A DNA stretch of 22,500 nucleotides from Chrysomallon squamiferum (GCA_012295275.1 CM022668.1:13008022-13030521); one strand, 5' to 3'; counted from the first letter of the stretch, positions 10,998-21,845 are shown. Program-made: numbers and translations. The notes: generated by a model from the letters alone, not told the origin.

Positions 10998-11533
10998 CGA
11001 AAAAGACTTGACTGATATTTGCATTCTCTCACACTTAAAGTGCACACTCAAATGTACTTTAAGACATAAAAAAAAAACTAAATAAAAAAGTACTAAATTA
11101 CTCTTTCTAACCCAATTCGCAAATACTTCATACTGATTGTACGAAACAGGAACAAACAACAAATTTGTTGTAATTTGATAGCCAGGAACCGTTCATGAAT
11201 AGAAAAACAGGAGAAAATAATTCACACACAGTACAATAGCTGATGTCATTACCCAGGACTAGGTCAGTAATAAGGTTAGCTGGTAGAAAACTGCAACAAA
11301 GAACAGTTCAGATTAAGTTAAAAAAAAAAAAACCAAAAGAAAATAAATTTGTTTGTTGTAATTTGAATGCCGTTTTTCATTTTTTTTTTCTAATTCTGAT
11401 TAAACTTTAGGATTTTCTTTACAAGATTATTTTAATTAATTATTCTTTTTTTTCTTTTTTTTTTTGTTATAATAATTATTTTTTAAATTAAAAATGTATA
11501 GTTCTTTAAAGAATTAATTTTTTTCTTGTTTTA

Positions 11534-11574
<41 letters not shown>

Positions 11575-12289
11575 TAGTTTTTAAAATCATTTCTTTTCTT
11601 TATTTTTTTATAAAATTTAAAAAGTTTAAATTTTTAAATGAGCCTCTACATTGTTTTTATAATGATAAACATTGGTAATTTTCTTCCTGCTCTCTCTCTG
11701 TTTCTCAATTTCAATTAAATTATCTTTTTCTATTATACTTTTTATTTTGTTGTTGTAACAATTCATTTTCTTTTTCTTCTCAGTTGTATTTTAACTTCAT
11801 ACTTTAATAATAATAAAGTTAAAATGGATGTTTCTCTTACTCCTCATTTCTTAACAAAAATATGAGTGAACATCCAGTGTGTACAGAAGTCCCTTTAAGA
11901 TACAGTTCTGCACAACATACTGTCAACTGTTGTGTATATCAAAATAATTTCTTACATAAAATCAGATACTACTCCCGTATTTTACTTTCATATACAGTTT
12001 CCCCATGTTCTGTTGTACACATCTGTTTCTGATCTTTCAGGTGTAATAAAACATAAGTTACAGTATCTCCTAAGTCTATCCCAAATTGTTTTAAAAGGAA
12101 TTTTAATAGAAGTATAAAATTAAAAATTGGTTTAAATCTGTGTTTTTTTTGTCATCTGAACATTGATCAAGTTTGTTTTTGTGGTATAAAGTTTTATTGC
12201 AAGCATTTTAAAACAGTTCTCTTAAAATGAGAAAAAATGTTTTGATTATAAATACGTGTGTGTGTGTGTGTGTTTTTATATGAATTTTT
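10998..12289. other. AT-rich non-coding DNA upstream of the first visible exon
   Basis: Contains an A-run near 11320, (ATT)n at 11535-11573, scattered T-runs and a (TG)n run at 12255-12272. The word aaatttgttgtaatttga occurs near 11160 and a close variant near 11345, a small local repeat. It is probably intron of the ORP gene, because exon 1 of this window begins with a splice acceptor. No upstream exon could be recognised. Confidence 0.5.
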
Positions 12290-12803
12290 ATGATAATTAT
12301 TATTATTACATTGTTGTTATTACTATATGTTAATCTTATTATCATCATCATCATTGTTGTTACTGATTTTGTTATCATCATCATCATCTCATTATTATCA
12401 CTATTATTATTGTTATTATTAGTATTATCATTATTACCATTATTACTGTTGCTATTATTATCATCATTATAATCATTATCATCATTATTATCATTATTAC
12501 TATTATTACTATCATTATTATTACTACTACTACTATTATTAATATCATTATTATTACTATTACTGTTACTATTGTTACTATTATTATTATTGCTATTGTT
12601 ATTATTATTACTACTATTATTACTATATTTACTATTACTATTATTATTATTATTAATATTATTACTACTACTACTACTACTACTACTATTACTATTTTTA
12701 CTATTATTATTTTTACTATTATTACTATTATTATTATTATTATCACTATAATTTCTATTATTATTACTATTATTACTATTACTGTTATTGTTACTGTTAT
12801 TAC
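12290..12803 (+). repeat. Impure trinucleotide tract (ATT/ACT/ATC/GTT) abutting the exon 1 acceptor
   Basis: About 500 nt of interrupted ATT, ACT, ATC and GTT triplets run directly into ttacag|GAC. A purer (ACT)n run sits at 12663-12689. The tract contains almost no G. After the AG at 12421 there is no AG dinucleotide until the splice acceptor at 12804-12805. The antisense strand is open for a long Asn/Ser-rich frame, which is a by-product of the repeat and not a gene. Confidence 0.9.
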
Positions 12804-12805
12804 AG

Positions 12806-13033
12806 GACTCTAACGAAGACAATGGGTCATTGTCCAGTTCGGCCATTGACAACGCCAGTGCAGCATCGGTCATCCAGAAACCGAGCCCCCAGAAACGCAA
12901 GAACCGGAAGTCGCGGAGGGAGTGGGAGATACTGGAGGGGTTGAAGGGCACCCAAGTCTGTGAGGACAAGCCTGAAAAATACCAAGGTTTTCTTCTCAAA
13001 CGAAGAAAATGGCCGCTGAAAGGATGGCACAAG
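12806..13033 (+). CDS. OSBPL3/6/7: ORP exon 1 of window: polar leader and start of PH domain
   Basis: This exon is 228 nt, 76 codons, phase 0 at both ends. The acceptor is ttattacag|GAC and the donor AAG|gtgaac. Local residues 1-21 are rich in Ser, Asn and acidic residues, and residues 25-38 are strongly basic (KPSPQKRKNRKSRR). They are followed by WEILEGLK (40-47), the hallmark just before the PH domain in ORP3/6/7. Residues 58-76 give strand 1 and the basic beta1-beta2 loop, KRRKWPLKGWHK. From family knowledge this loop contacts phosphoinositide headgroups. There is no suitable initiator Met in the exon, because the only in-frame ATG upstream lies inside the intronic repeat. At least one more exon must therefore lie upstream. 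Base composition is clearly less AT-rich than its surroundings, as expected for coding sequence. Confidence 0.93.
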
Positions 13034-13389
13034 GTGAACATGAACATTTTTCTAAAGGATTCACAGACACACCAACGCACAGATGTGCATTCATACTCTC
13101 AGTGACTTGTCCGAAGTTATGTAAATCAGGGTTTTGAATGCAAAACTAAGATATTACAGTTAAAGAATTTTAAAAAAGTGTGTGTGTGTGTGTGTGTGTG
13201 TGTGTTTCCTTTCAAATTAGTAAAATTAATTTTTAACTAATTCTGATGTTTTTATAGTCTTCAAATGACAAAGGTGGTTTGTTGAGATATTTCTTTTTCC
13301 TTTTCTTTTTAAGCCCACTTTTTTTTATGTTCTTAAAATGTTTTAAATGATATATTAATCTCATTTCTTGTGGAATAATGATATTTAAT

Positions 13390-13463
<74 letters not shown>

Positions 13464-13634
13464 CTTGTGTGTAAACATACACACACACACACACACACAA
13501 ATCTTTCTTTTCTTCTCTCATTCAATCTTAACCTTTCTCTCTCCTTTCCATTTTTTCCTTCCGTTTCTCCAACCACAGTTTTCTGGTTTTTTTTGTTTTT
13601 AATGTATTTATAAAATATTAATTTTTCTTTTCAG
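13034..13634 (+). repeat. Intron after exon 1, with (TG)n, (CT)n and (CA)n tracts
   Basis: This 601-nt intron contains (TG)n at 13178-13204, about 34 pure CT units at 13393-13461, and (CA)n at 13478-13499. It ends with a T-rich tract and tcag. The (CT)n run lies about 170 nt before the acceptor. Confidence 0.9.
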
Positions 13635-13688
13635 CGATTTTTTGTTCTCGAGAAAGGAATACTGACGTATGCAAAGAATCCACATGAT
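13635..13688 (+). CDS. OSBPL3/6/7: ORP exon 2 of window: PH domain strands 2-3
   Basis: This is a 54-nt exon of 18 codons, phase 0/0. The acceptor is tcttttcag|CGA and the donor GAT|gtaagc. It is too short to stand out as an open frame. It encodes RFFVLEKGILTYAKNPHD (local residues 77-94), which continues directly from GWHK in the previous exon. The joined GWHKRFFVL is the classic PH core of this subfamily, and LTYAK is the next strand. The boundary between K and R in KGWHK-RFF splits the basic pocket across two exons. Skipping this exon would keep frame but destroy the fold. Confidence 0.93.
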
Positions 13689-14193
13689 GTAAGCTTGGCT
13701 CGCTCTTAATTTATTTATTTTCACTGCAAATAGAATGTGATAATGCAGCTTGATAATGATGTTCTAATCGAATAGCAGTTGTTTAATTCATTTATTAGCC
13801 AGAAAAATAGAATAAGTATTGAATTAGAAGCTGAAAGTTAAAAAAGATAAAAAAAAAAAAAATATTCAGTATCTAAAAATACAGTTAAGGTAGCTTTTTA
13901 AATGCTTTTCAAACAGGTTGAAAATAAGATAAATATTCATTTATTTATTTATTTGTGCAAATTACTGAATATAAAAATGTGTGTATTACTGTGTCTGTCT
14001 GTCTTTATATGTGTGAGTGTGCGTGCGCATGCATATATGTGTGTTTGTGTAAACAATGGCCACTGTATTAGCGATGCAGTTTGTGTTTGTGTGTGTGGTA
14101 AATGAGTATATTTGTTTAGTTTGGGTGTATTACTGACCATTTTGCCTTTTCAGATTTGTTTATTTGTTTATTTATTTATTTATTTATTTACAG
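13689..14193 (+). repeat. Intron after exon 2, with (TG)n-rich and (TTTA)n parts
   Basis: This 505-nt intron has an A-run at 13848-13861 and an interrupted (TG)n segment at 13978-14052. (TTTA)n at 14158-14190 runs straight into the CAG acceptor of exon 3. Confidence 0.88.
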
Positions 14194-14307
14194 ATACAGA
14201 AAGGAAAGTATCATGGAGTTATAGAACTTGGTCTGGCTGTTCTCACGTTTAAAAGAACAGGACGAAGAATACAGATTGATGCTGAAGATCAGATTTACCA
14301 CATCAAA
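14194..14307 (+). CDS. OSBPL3/6/7: ORP exon 3 of window: PH domain centre
   Basis: This exon is 114 nt, 38 codons, phase 0/0. The acceptor is tatttacag|ATA and the donor AAA|gtattt. It encodes local residues 95-132, starting IQKGKYHGVIELGL and ending DAEDQIYHIK. From family knowledge, the corresponding vertebrate ORP3/6 segment has the same pattern: a GKxHG turn, an I(D/E)xGL strand, then a (D/E)xIYHxK strand. A (TTTA)n run directly precedes the AG and serves as the pyrimidine-rich tract. The donor gtattt is weak, and a TACCTGTC-type minisatellite starts within about 25 nt downstream of it. Confidence 0.93.
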
Positions 14308-14750
14308 GTATTTAACTTGTTTCTTCATCTACCTGTCTACCTGTCTTTTTCATGTACCTGCCTATCTTTTTCATGTACCCTGTCTACCTGTCTTTTTCAT
14401 GTACCCTGTCTACCTGTCTTTTTCATGTACCTGTCTACCTGTAATTTTCCATCTACCTATCTACCTGTCTTTTTCATCTACGTGTCTACCTGTTTATCTG
14501 TTAACCTTTACCTACCTGTATGATATGCTACAAATATGAATGATTTTTGTTACTCAAACTGACCTGTCTGTTATTAGCTGTCTTTTTCTGCGTATGTGTA
14601 TATCCATCCATCTTTCTATCCATTCATCCATCCATCCATCCATCCATGACATGCACACACACACACACACACACTCACATACCAACATATATACATATAT
14701 ATTAAACGTTTTCTAATTAATAATAATAAAAAAAACCCACTTTATTTCAG
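14308..14750 (+). repeat. Intron after exon 3, with TACCTGTCTTTTTCATG minisatellite
   Basis: This 443-nt intron has several copies of a pyrimidine-rich unit at 14325-14515. The unit is ctacctgtctttttcatgta, with a period of about 29 nt in its most regular part near 14370-14430. (CATC)n at 14605-14647 and (CA)n at 14652-14673 follow. The minisatellite begins close to the 5' splice site. Confidence 0.88.
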
Positions 14751-14889
14751 GTGAAGGACAGCGCAGCGTTCGAGGAATGGCTGCAGCGTCTACGTCATCA
14801 TCGGCTATACAGACAGCACGAGATTGCATACGGAACTAAAGAGTCACCCAGACTCACGGGAATTACCTCCCCTGTTGAGGAAGTCTCTG
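14751..14889 (+). CDS. OSBPL3/6/7: ORP exon 4 of window: PH C-terminal helix and linker start
   Basis: This exon is 139 nt: 46 codons plus one base, phase 0 in and phase 1 out. The acceptor is actttatttcag|GTG and the donor TCT G|gtgagt. It encodes local residues 133-178. VKDSAAFEEWLQRLRHHRLY is the C-terminal PH helix, with the invariant Trp at about 142. RQHEIAYG follows, then a Pro/Ser/Thr-containing linker. LRHHRLYRQ-EI is one of the strongest ORP3/6/7 signatures here. The open frame continues past the donor into a (TG)n-rich intron. That extension is not coding, because the spliced frame resumes cleanly in the next exon. Confidence 0.93.
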
Positions 14890-15479
14890 GTGAGTTTTTA
14901 AAAAAAAATATTTGTTACTACATCAGAATACGTGTTAATATTAACATTTTTTTTTTTGTATCAGGTTGTTATGGTTTATTAATATGTGAGATACTAGAGA
15001 GGAAACTTGATGCAGACAATGAAAGGGCTACGTTTGTAAAAGATTTTTTTTGTGCATTGTTTTATAGAAATAAAAACTTACTTTGGTGTGTGTGTGTGTG
15101 TGTTTTGGATGTTTGTGTGTGGGTATATATGTTTATGTACATATGTGTGAAATATATATATATATATGTCTGTGTGTTTGTGGGTGTGTGTGTGTGTGTG
15201 TGTGGGTGGGTTTGTGTATATACATATGCATAGTATGCTTTTTAAGAATATTATTATTTATTTTTAATAAAATCTCAAAAGAAAAATTAATCAGAATCAT
15301 CCTGGTTTAAACAGATTCTCTTTATTTTAATATCAGTTTTAAACTGTGATTTTTTTTTTAGTTTTTAATAAATCCAAATTTTCAATAAATTAAATAACTT
15401 GAATTTAATTAATTAATGTTTTAAAAACAGTTATTTCACTTATTTAAAATAATTTATTTATTTTATTTTTTTTGTCAAG
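14890..15479 (+). repeat. Intron after exon 4, with two (TG)n-rich segments
   Basis: This 590-nt intron carries (TG)n near 15085-15103 and 15182-15205 and a short (TA)n near 15150-15167. AT-rich DNA precedes a T-rich tract and the AAG acceptor. No coding potential remains beyond read-through of exon 4. Confidence 0.85.
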
Positions 15480-15617
15480 CCTCTGGAATGGTTGACAGCC
15501 CACTGAATATGAGCTTGAAAAAAGATGTCATGAGAAAATCTAGTTTCAAGGGCACAGGTCAAGGTCGGGTCGCGGCCTGGGTTCTGGACACTGCAGGCTT
15601 TGACCAGTGCAATAAAG
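15480..15617 (+). CDS. OSBPL3/6/7: ORP exon 5 of window: linker with VAAW motif
   Basis: This exon is 138 nt, phase 1 in and phase 1 out. The acceptor is tttgtcaag|CC and the donor AAAG|gtaagt. The split codon at its start becomes GCC (Ala), giving ASGMVDSPLN. The body includes GRVAAWVLDTAGFDQCNKG (local residues about 207-225). The vertebrate proteins have a comparable Val-Ala-Ala-Trp segment followed by an acidic stretch and a Cys, which supports orthology in an otherwise variable linker. The acceptor uses AAG rather than CAG or TAG and is therefore slightly weak, but it is the only choice that keeps frame. Confidence 0.9.
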
Positions 15618-16065
<448 letters not shown>

Positions 16066-16157
16066 GAGTTAGTGATGCCCAGAATCAACTGTTTGAACTT
16101 CGAGACCTTCTGGAACAAATCCAAAACCTTCCTCTAGCCTGTGATCCATCACTCGAG
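16066..16157 (+). CDS. OSBPL3/6/7: ORP exon 6 of window: helical linker
   Basis: This exon is 92 nt, phase 1 in and phase 0 out. The acceptor is tttttgttcag|GA and the donor GAG|gtattg. Too short to appear as an open frame, it is recognised by phase continuity and protein-like content. The encoded segment is V-S-D-A-Q-N, then QLFELRDLLEQIQNLPLACD. The leucine spacing in LFELRDLLEQIQNL suggests an amphipathic helix, at the position where vertebrate ORP6 also has a Leu-rich helix. The function of this helix is not known to me. The upstream intron contains a (TC)n run of about 100 nt that ends some 60 nt before the acceptor. Confidence 0.88.
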
Positions 16158-16415
16158 GTATTGAATTACTTACACACACAAACACACACAACTAACAAGC
16201 ATGTGATAATAACACACACTGTTAAATGTCTATTATCATGTAGTCAGTATACAACAGTATGTGTTTTCTTGCTTGTTCTACATATCTGCATAGTTATTGT
16301 GAAATTTATGAATATCATGTAGCATGAAATGTTTTTTCATCTTGTGTCAGTTAATAAGAAAAAAGTTTAAAAAAAAAAAAATTCGGTTTTAGATTTGATG
16401 TGATTGGAATGACTG

Positions 16416-16486
<71 letters not shown>

Positions 16487-17372
16487 CAAGATAGAGAATG
16501 GGTTTTTGTATCTATGTTGGTAACTACACACACACACACACACATGTACACACACACACACACACACACACACATCCACCCACTAACATGCACAAGTATA
16601 TATGCATTTATATGTGGTAGGTCTGAATGTGTGTGCATGTATATTTGTGATTCACTGTGTGTTTGTAATGTTTGTATTCTGTGAGTGTATGCACAAAAAT
16701 GTTTACATGTATTTAACTAAATATTTGTATATTTTGTATTACCTCTATTACACTACTAATATTTTTGTCTCATGCTACAGAATGTATAGTTACTAAAAGA
16801 ATATAGATTACACATTATTAATAATTGTTTTTCAGATTTTAAATTTTTGATATTAAAATCCAGTATGGGATTATTTCTTTTGTTAACTAAACTTATTATT
16901 TTTATTAGGTTAGCCTGAAAAAAAAATCTAAATAAAATATATATTAGTAGTAAAAACTATTTTAAAAATAATACAAGAGTTTGAATGTTACTGTAGTTAA
17001 AAGTGCTAAAACAAGAAATAAAACAAAAATTGCAATAGAAAGTGATGTAGGGGAAGTAATTCTAGAGGATAAGAAAAACAGTTGTGAAATGAAACTCAGT
17101 CTTACATGGCTTTTTGATAACCTCTACAGTAATACAGTTTAAAAACATAAAAAAGAAGAAAAAAAAATGCAAACAAAAAACAAAACAGCCAAACAAACAA
17201 AACCAATTAAAATAAATTAAAAATTAAAAATTAAAAAGTTCAAGGGTTAAAAAAAAGTGAATACATAAATAAATAAATATTTTCTAAAAAATGTTAAAAA
17301 ACAAACATAAAAAATACAAAAACAGTTCTAAACAACTAGAAAATCCCTGAACTAATATTATTACTAATAACT

Positions 17373-17403
<31 letters not shown>

Positions 17404-17603
17404 CAAAAAACAAATAATATTTCTATTTTCTTAATTTTAATTCTTAAACATAGCTTAAATTTCTTTTCTTTTAAAACTAAAGAAAAATAAAATTGAAAAA
17501 AAAAAAAAAAAGTCACATCACTTTTGTATCTCCTCCTAATCAAGACAGATAACTCTGGTCTAATTGAGATTCCTTCCCTTTGTTTCCTTGTTATGCTCTC
17601 CAG
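16158..17603 (+). repeat. Intron after exon 6, with (CA)n, (TG)n(AG)n and (TA)n tracts
   Basis: This 1446-nt intron has (TG)n at 16416-16457 turning into (AG)n at 16458-16486, and (CA)n at 16525-16573. (TA)n lies at 17371-17395, with an A-run at 17497-17511. The part 16780-17350 is A-rich with no repeat of note. A 56-codon stop-free frame at 16972-17139 lacks usable splice sites and is not called. Confidence 0.85.
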
Positions 17604-17702
17604 TTTTCGGAAATAGAAGTTTGTGAGAAAAAGAAACATCGCCGTGGGATTGGACGAAGTAGTAAGAAAAAGGACGCCAAGCAAGGCAGTCCTACAGAGA
17701 GT
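17604..17702 (+). CDS. OSBPL3/6/7: ORP exon 7 of window: basic linker
   Basis: This exon is 99 nt, 33 codons, phase 0/0. The acceptor is gctctccag|TTT and the donor AGT|gtaagt, both strong. It encodes FSEIEVCEKKKHRRGIGRSS and then KKKDAKQGSPTES. The segment is very basic in its middle and Ser/Thr-rich at its end. Vertebrate ORP6 has a basic, Ser/Lys-rich stretch at the equivalent place. It could be a phosphoregulated or membrane-proximal basic patch, but that is inference. Being phase 0/0 between two long introns (1446 and 3284 nt), it could be skipped without a frameshift. Confidence 0.88.
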
Positions 17703-17769
17703 GTAAGTTTTACATAGACATAGGACGCAGTTACTGTTCTTGGTTGGTGTCTTAGTTTCAAGGAGTTGT

Positions 17770-18412
17770 TTGGATTTAGTTATTTATTTATCTGTTTATT
17801 TAAATATTTATTTATTTATTTATTTATTTAAATATTTATTTATTTATTTATTTATTTAAATATTTATTATGTTTTTAAAACTGTTGTTTTGATTTATATT
17901 ATTTATTTATGTTAATATTTATATTTTATATTTTTAAAATTGTTCTTTTATTTATTTATTTTGTATTTATTTATTTAAATATTTATTATGTTTTTAAAAT
18001 TGTCGTTTTATTTATTTATTTATTTAAATATTTATTGTTTTTAAAATTGTTATTTTGATTTATATTATTTATTTATATAAATATTTACATTTTTTTTTTT
18101 TTTAAATTGTCATATTTATTTATTAATTTATTTATTTGATTTAAAGTTGTTGTTTTTTATTTATTTTTATATTTATTTATTTATTTATGTTTTAGGTTTT
18201 GAAATTTTAGAAAACATTGATTTAAAAAAATGTATAGTTTCATATTATTTATTTCTTTAATTTAAATTTTTTTTTTTAAATATATATTTATTGTTTTTTT
18301 TTTATTTCGGGACATTCCTTAATTCATTTATCATCATGTCAGTTTACTTTTTAAATTATAGTTTATTTATTTATTTATTTTTATTTATATATTTATTTAT
18401 TTATTTTTTGAT
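17770..18412 (+). repeat. (TTTA)n blocks with higher-order units
   Basis: (TTTA)n runs alternate with ttaaatatttattatgttttt and ttttaaaattgt(t/c)gtttt segments. The latter recur near 17870, 17930, 17992 and 18040. The composite unit of about 55-65 nt has thus been multiplied as a whole. A last (ATTT)n block lies at 18360-18407. Confidence 0.85.
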
Positions 18413-19241
18413 CAGATCTGTGTTAGATTCAAGCTTGCATAGTTCTAGATAAACTGTTAAAACTGCTAAAAATATACTTTTCACTGGAAACCAGTAACTG
18501 ATGTAATTAACCAGGAAAATATAAATATATTGCTACTGTATCTAACCAGGAACTTACTCACTGTTACATGCTTAACATATACAATAAAATCTACAACTGT
18601 ATATAAAAAATTATATATGCTTATTATTATGAATAATTGCTTTCATTGAATTTAAAAAGTAATATGCTTATTTTAAACGATAAAATTTATACGATTTTTT
18701 TGCTTTTATTTTACTACATTTGTTAACTCTAAACCCCAGACAGAATATACATGAATCACTAATGTTATTAGATTATTTTAAATATTTGTGTTGACAAAAG
18801 CTACAATATTAAGAAACAAAGAATATATTTTTTTCTGCAACAAAAATGACCAAACCCATAGAATTAATTTGCATATTTTAATTAATAAAATTTCTCAAGA
18901 GCAGCAAAATATTAATTTTTTTTTTTTTTTTTTAAAGAAAATATATTTTAAATGAATTATTGAGAAATATAAATTATACATTTAAGTATTAAAGAAATTA
19001 TTACATTATTTTTATAACCTAGCATTGTTATTTTTCACCCAACTAGAAATACATGATTTTGTTATTTTTGTTAACAAGCTTTACCTGTAACAACTAACTT
19101 AATTCTATCCTTTGTTTTCTGTTTAATGTGTAATTTTGCTGTTACCTGTAACATAGCTACCGATAACATTAAAGTTTAATCTGTGTAATTATTATTTCTA
19201 ACAAAAGTTGTACAGAAACCTGAGATTTGAAGCTTAAATTT

Positions 19242-19279
<38 letters not shown>

Positions 19280-19330
19280 ATAATAATAATAATAATAATA
19301 ATAATCATAATAAATAAAAAAAAAAAAAAT
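19242..19330 (+). repeat. Poly(A) run plus (AAT)n plus second A-run
   Basis: About 34 A at 19244-19277 turn into about nine AAT units, then a further A-run at 19317-19329. The A-run has no GC-richer body in front of it, so a retroposon tail is not supported. Confidence 0.9.
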
Positions 19331-19559
19331 TATATAAATATATATATTAAAACCTCTATTTCATTCACACCCATAATACTGCATCTTGCATTTTAAAAAA
19401 ATAATAAATTATTTTCATTATTCTTTCCAAAACACACATTTAACCCAAAGACATATTCTTAACAGCATTTTGACATACATAGTGAATGTAGATTCAAACT
19501 GCAAAATAATCTTTCTAATGTCTGAATTATTTAAATTATAATTATAATTATTTTGATTG

Positions 19560-20050
19560 TGTGTTAGTTAATGAGTTGCTGTTTTGGTTACATGTAAGTT
19601 ATTGTGTTGCTTATATGAGTTTATTGTTTTCTTTTAAAAATTAGTTATTTTTTTTGGTTATGAGTTACTCTGTTGTTACACGAGTTACTGCTATTAGTTA
19701 TTGTGTTGTTACACTAGTTACTGTGTTGTTACATTAGTAACTGTTACCACAGTGTTATTGTGTTTCATGAGTTAATGTTACGAGTTACTTTGTTGTTACA
19801 CTAGTTTCTGTGTTGTTACACTAGTTACACTTGTTACAGCATTTGTGTGTTACTCTGTTGGTATGTTACTGTACTGTTACATTAGTTACTGTGCTGTTAA
19901 ATGGATTTCATGTATGGTTACAAAAATCACTGTATTACATGAATCCTTGTATTATTTCGATGTATTACTGTACTGTTACACAAGTTACTGTTGTTACATC
20001 AGTTACTGTATTGTTACACAATTTATTGGGTTATATCAGTTACTGTTCAT
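19560..20050 (+). repeat. GTTAC minisatellite, about 21-22-nt unit
   Basis: Many copies of ttgttacactagttactgtg and variants (cgagttactctgttgttaca, atcagttactgtattgttac). Copies are most regular at 19660-19830. On the plus strand several frames stay open as Cys/Val/Thr/Leu-rich low-complexity peptides, which I regard as repeat artefacts. Confidence 0.9.
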
Positions 20051-20056
20051 ACATAA

Positions 20057-20165
20057 AATTTATAGTTATTTATTTACTTATTTTATTTTACTAATTTATT
20101 TTATTTTATGCTATTTTATGTTATTTTATTTTATTTTATTTCATTTTATTTATTTATTTATATTG
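20057..20165 (+). repeat. (ATTTT)n/(ATTT)n run
   Basis: About 100 nt of TTTTA pentamers and TTTA tetramers at the right end of the GTTAC minisatellite. Confidence 0.85.
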
Positions 20166-20493
20166 CTCATTGCTTTTTAAAAAGTTTACAAGTAGATTTT
20201 ACAGTAGACATAATGATTATTGATATTTATGCATCCAAAATAAATAAATACAAGTGCAGCTATTTAGTAAAAAATTAGATTGACAGTGATACTATGTCAC
20301 AATTAAAAAAACAAAATAATAAAAATCCCTAACCCTGCAAAAACAACAACAACAAAACGAAAAAAACCCAACATAAACTATAATCATTCAGTATTCTTGC
20401 ATGTTGCTTTGTGACATTTGTCTTCTGGTGATGGGAAAAACTGGCTATGCATGTCCATACTGAAATAAGCTCAATTATATATTTTAATTAAAT

Positions 20494-20518
20494 ATATGTG
20501 TGTGTGTGTGTGTGTGTA
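20494..20518 (+). repeat. (TG)n microsatellite
   Basis: About 12 pure TG units in the intron after exon 7. Confidence 0.92.
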
Positions 20519-20602
20519 TTTTATTGTGTGTCTTTTATTAAGTGAAAGTACATTATATTACAATAATAATAATCATGCAGTTAATAAAGATAATGCTTTA
20601 GC

Positions 20603-20713
<111 letters not shown>

Positions 20714-20863
20714 CAACTTCATCTAAATAATGCTTTTCATGACAATAATAGAAATATAAATGATAATGATAATGATCAGTGAATAATAAACTAACAGAAA
20801 CGATGATTTTAACAACTAACCATCATGAAAATTAACGAAATGAAAACCAGAAAATTAATTTAA

Positions 20864-20886
20864 ATGTATATATATATATATATATA
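20864..20886 (+). repeat. (TA)n microsatellite
   Basis: About 11 TA units, about 100 nt upstream of the exon 8 acceptor. Confidence 0.9.
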
Positions 20887-20986
20887 AACATACACGTGTG
20901 TGTATGTTTGTAAGTGCATGCATGTTGACATATATTTGAATTTATAATTTACGTTTTTCAATAATTAATTAAAATTATATTTTCAG

Positions 20987-21149
20987 AGTGGATCTCTTGC
21001 AGTTCCCGAGCGAATTCATTCAAGTGCGTCGAACCCGAACCTCATGAATCACATGACCTCTTCGTCAGATCTGAACTTTAGCCCCACCCACGAACAGAGA
21101 ATCCACGAAATAAAACTGAGAGAGAATTTCATCAGCAAAGCAGAAGAAG
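20987..21149 (+). CDS. OSBPL3/6/7: ORP exon 8 of window: conserved SNPNL linker
   Basis: This exon is 163 nt, phase 0 in and phase 1 out. The acceptor is tatattttcag|AGT and the donor GAAG|gtagag. It encodes SGSLAVPERIHSSASNPNL, then MNHMTSSSDLNFSPTHEQR, then a helix ending ENFISKAEEG. RIHSSASNPNL matches the RLHSSNPNL-type motif of vertebrate ORP3/6/7, one of the best markers of the subfamily outside the PH and ORD domains. The motif is Ser-rich and probably phosphorylated, but this is not demonstrable here. Reading past the donor runs into a (TG)n tract, so the exon must end at 21149 for the next exon to join in frame. Confidence 0.92.
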
Positions 21150-21163
21150 GTAGAGTTTGGGAA

Positions 21164-21197
<34 letters not shown>

Positions 21198-21297
21198 TAT
21201 GGACAAATGTATTCTCATGCAGACTGACTTTATTACTGTGGTGTTGTTCTTCCTTCTCTTTATCTCTGTCTCTGTCTCCCTGACTGTCATCTGTCAT

Positions 21298-21362
<65 letters not shown>

Positions 21363-21543
21363 CTCTGTCTCTGTCTCTGTCTCTCTATCCCACTAACCAC
21401 AATGTTCACTGTTTCTGTCTCTCTTACACTCCTTTTTACTATCTGAATCTCTTTTTCTTTTTATCTTTTACTCTTTCACTCTTATTGTCTCTGTCTCTGT
21501 CTCATCCTCATTATCTCTCTGTCTCTTTCATTCCCTTCTTCCC

Positions 21544-21605
<62 letters not shown>

Positions 21606-21708
21606 TGATGATGATGACAGCGATTATTATTATTATTGTTATTATTATTATTAACAGCATGATTATTTTTAAATCTGCCGACACCTGGTTTCTTCTCTGT
21701 TGTTGCAG
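21150..21708 (+). repeat. Intron after exon 8, with (TG)n and two (CT)n tracts
   Basis: This 559-nt intron contains (TG)n at 21164-21195, (CT)n at 21302-21356, a CTCTGT-rich segment to 21385, and (CT)n at 21548-21601. gatgat and (TTA)n follow to 21655. Almost the whole intron is pyrimidine-rich. The two (CT)n tracts flank a diverged CT-rich centre with cctc and tttc words, consistent with one older tract that has decayed in the middle. Confidence 0.9.
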
Positions 21709-21845
21709 TGCACAGTCAGCTGAAGAGCTTGCTTCACATGATGAACACGGAGAGAGAGAGATTAAAACAAACCATTGAAAATGAGTCAGGAACTCTGCTG
21801 CAACAAAGCAACACAATAGGCACACTCAGACAGTCCTTGTTTGAG
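21709..21845 (+). CDS. OSBPL3/6/7: ORP exon 9 of window: conserved helical segment, last exon seen
   Basis: This exon is 137 nt, phase 1 in and phase 0 out. The acceptor is gttgttgcag|TG and the donor GAG|gtaact. The split first codon is GTG (Val), giving VHSQLKSLLHMMNTERERLK. It continues to a Gln/Leu-rich helix ending TLRQSLFE. Vertebrate ORP6 has VHSLLKS, EKEKLKQ and LRQSL at matching spacing, so the identification is firm. The 3' 82 nt of this exon together with its donor have been tandemly duplicated into the following intron. The copies after the first have lost the reading frame relative to the contiguous sequence, and I treat them as non-coding. Confidence 0.92.

Noticed and set aside
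12208-13080. 290-codon minus-strand open frame, Asn/Ser-rich in its middle
   Set aside because: It is the antisense of the trinucleotide tract plus ORP exon 1. The composition follows from AAT/AGT/GAT triplets and the ends have no domain.
14164-14539. Plus-strand frames of 119 and 103 codons
   Set aside because: They cover ORP exon 3 and then read into the TACCTGTC minisatellite. Only 14194-14307 is coding, because a donor at 14308 and the phase of exon 4 fix the end.
16972-17139. 56-codon stop-free frame in the intron after exon 6 (contains IESDVGEVILEDKK)
   Set aside because: The residue mix looks protein-like. However, there is no pyrimidine-rich acceptor at its start and no donor in phase, and I recognise no similarity to the ORP family.
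19242-19330. Long A-run as retroposon tail
   Set aside because: The DNA in front of it is ordinary AT-rich intron without any element body, so it is treated as a microsatellite.
19831-20180. Overlapping plus-strand frames of 87 and 111 codons
   Set aside because: They arise from the GTTAC minisatellite and the following ATTT run, giving low-complexity Tyr/Cys/Val/Leu peptides.
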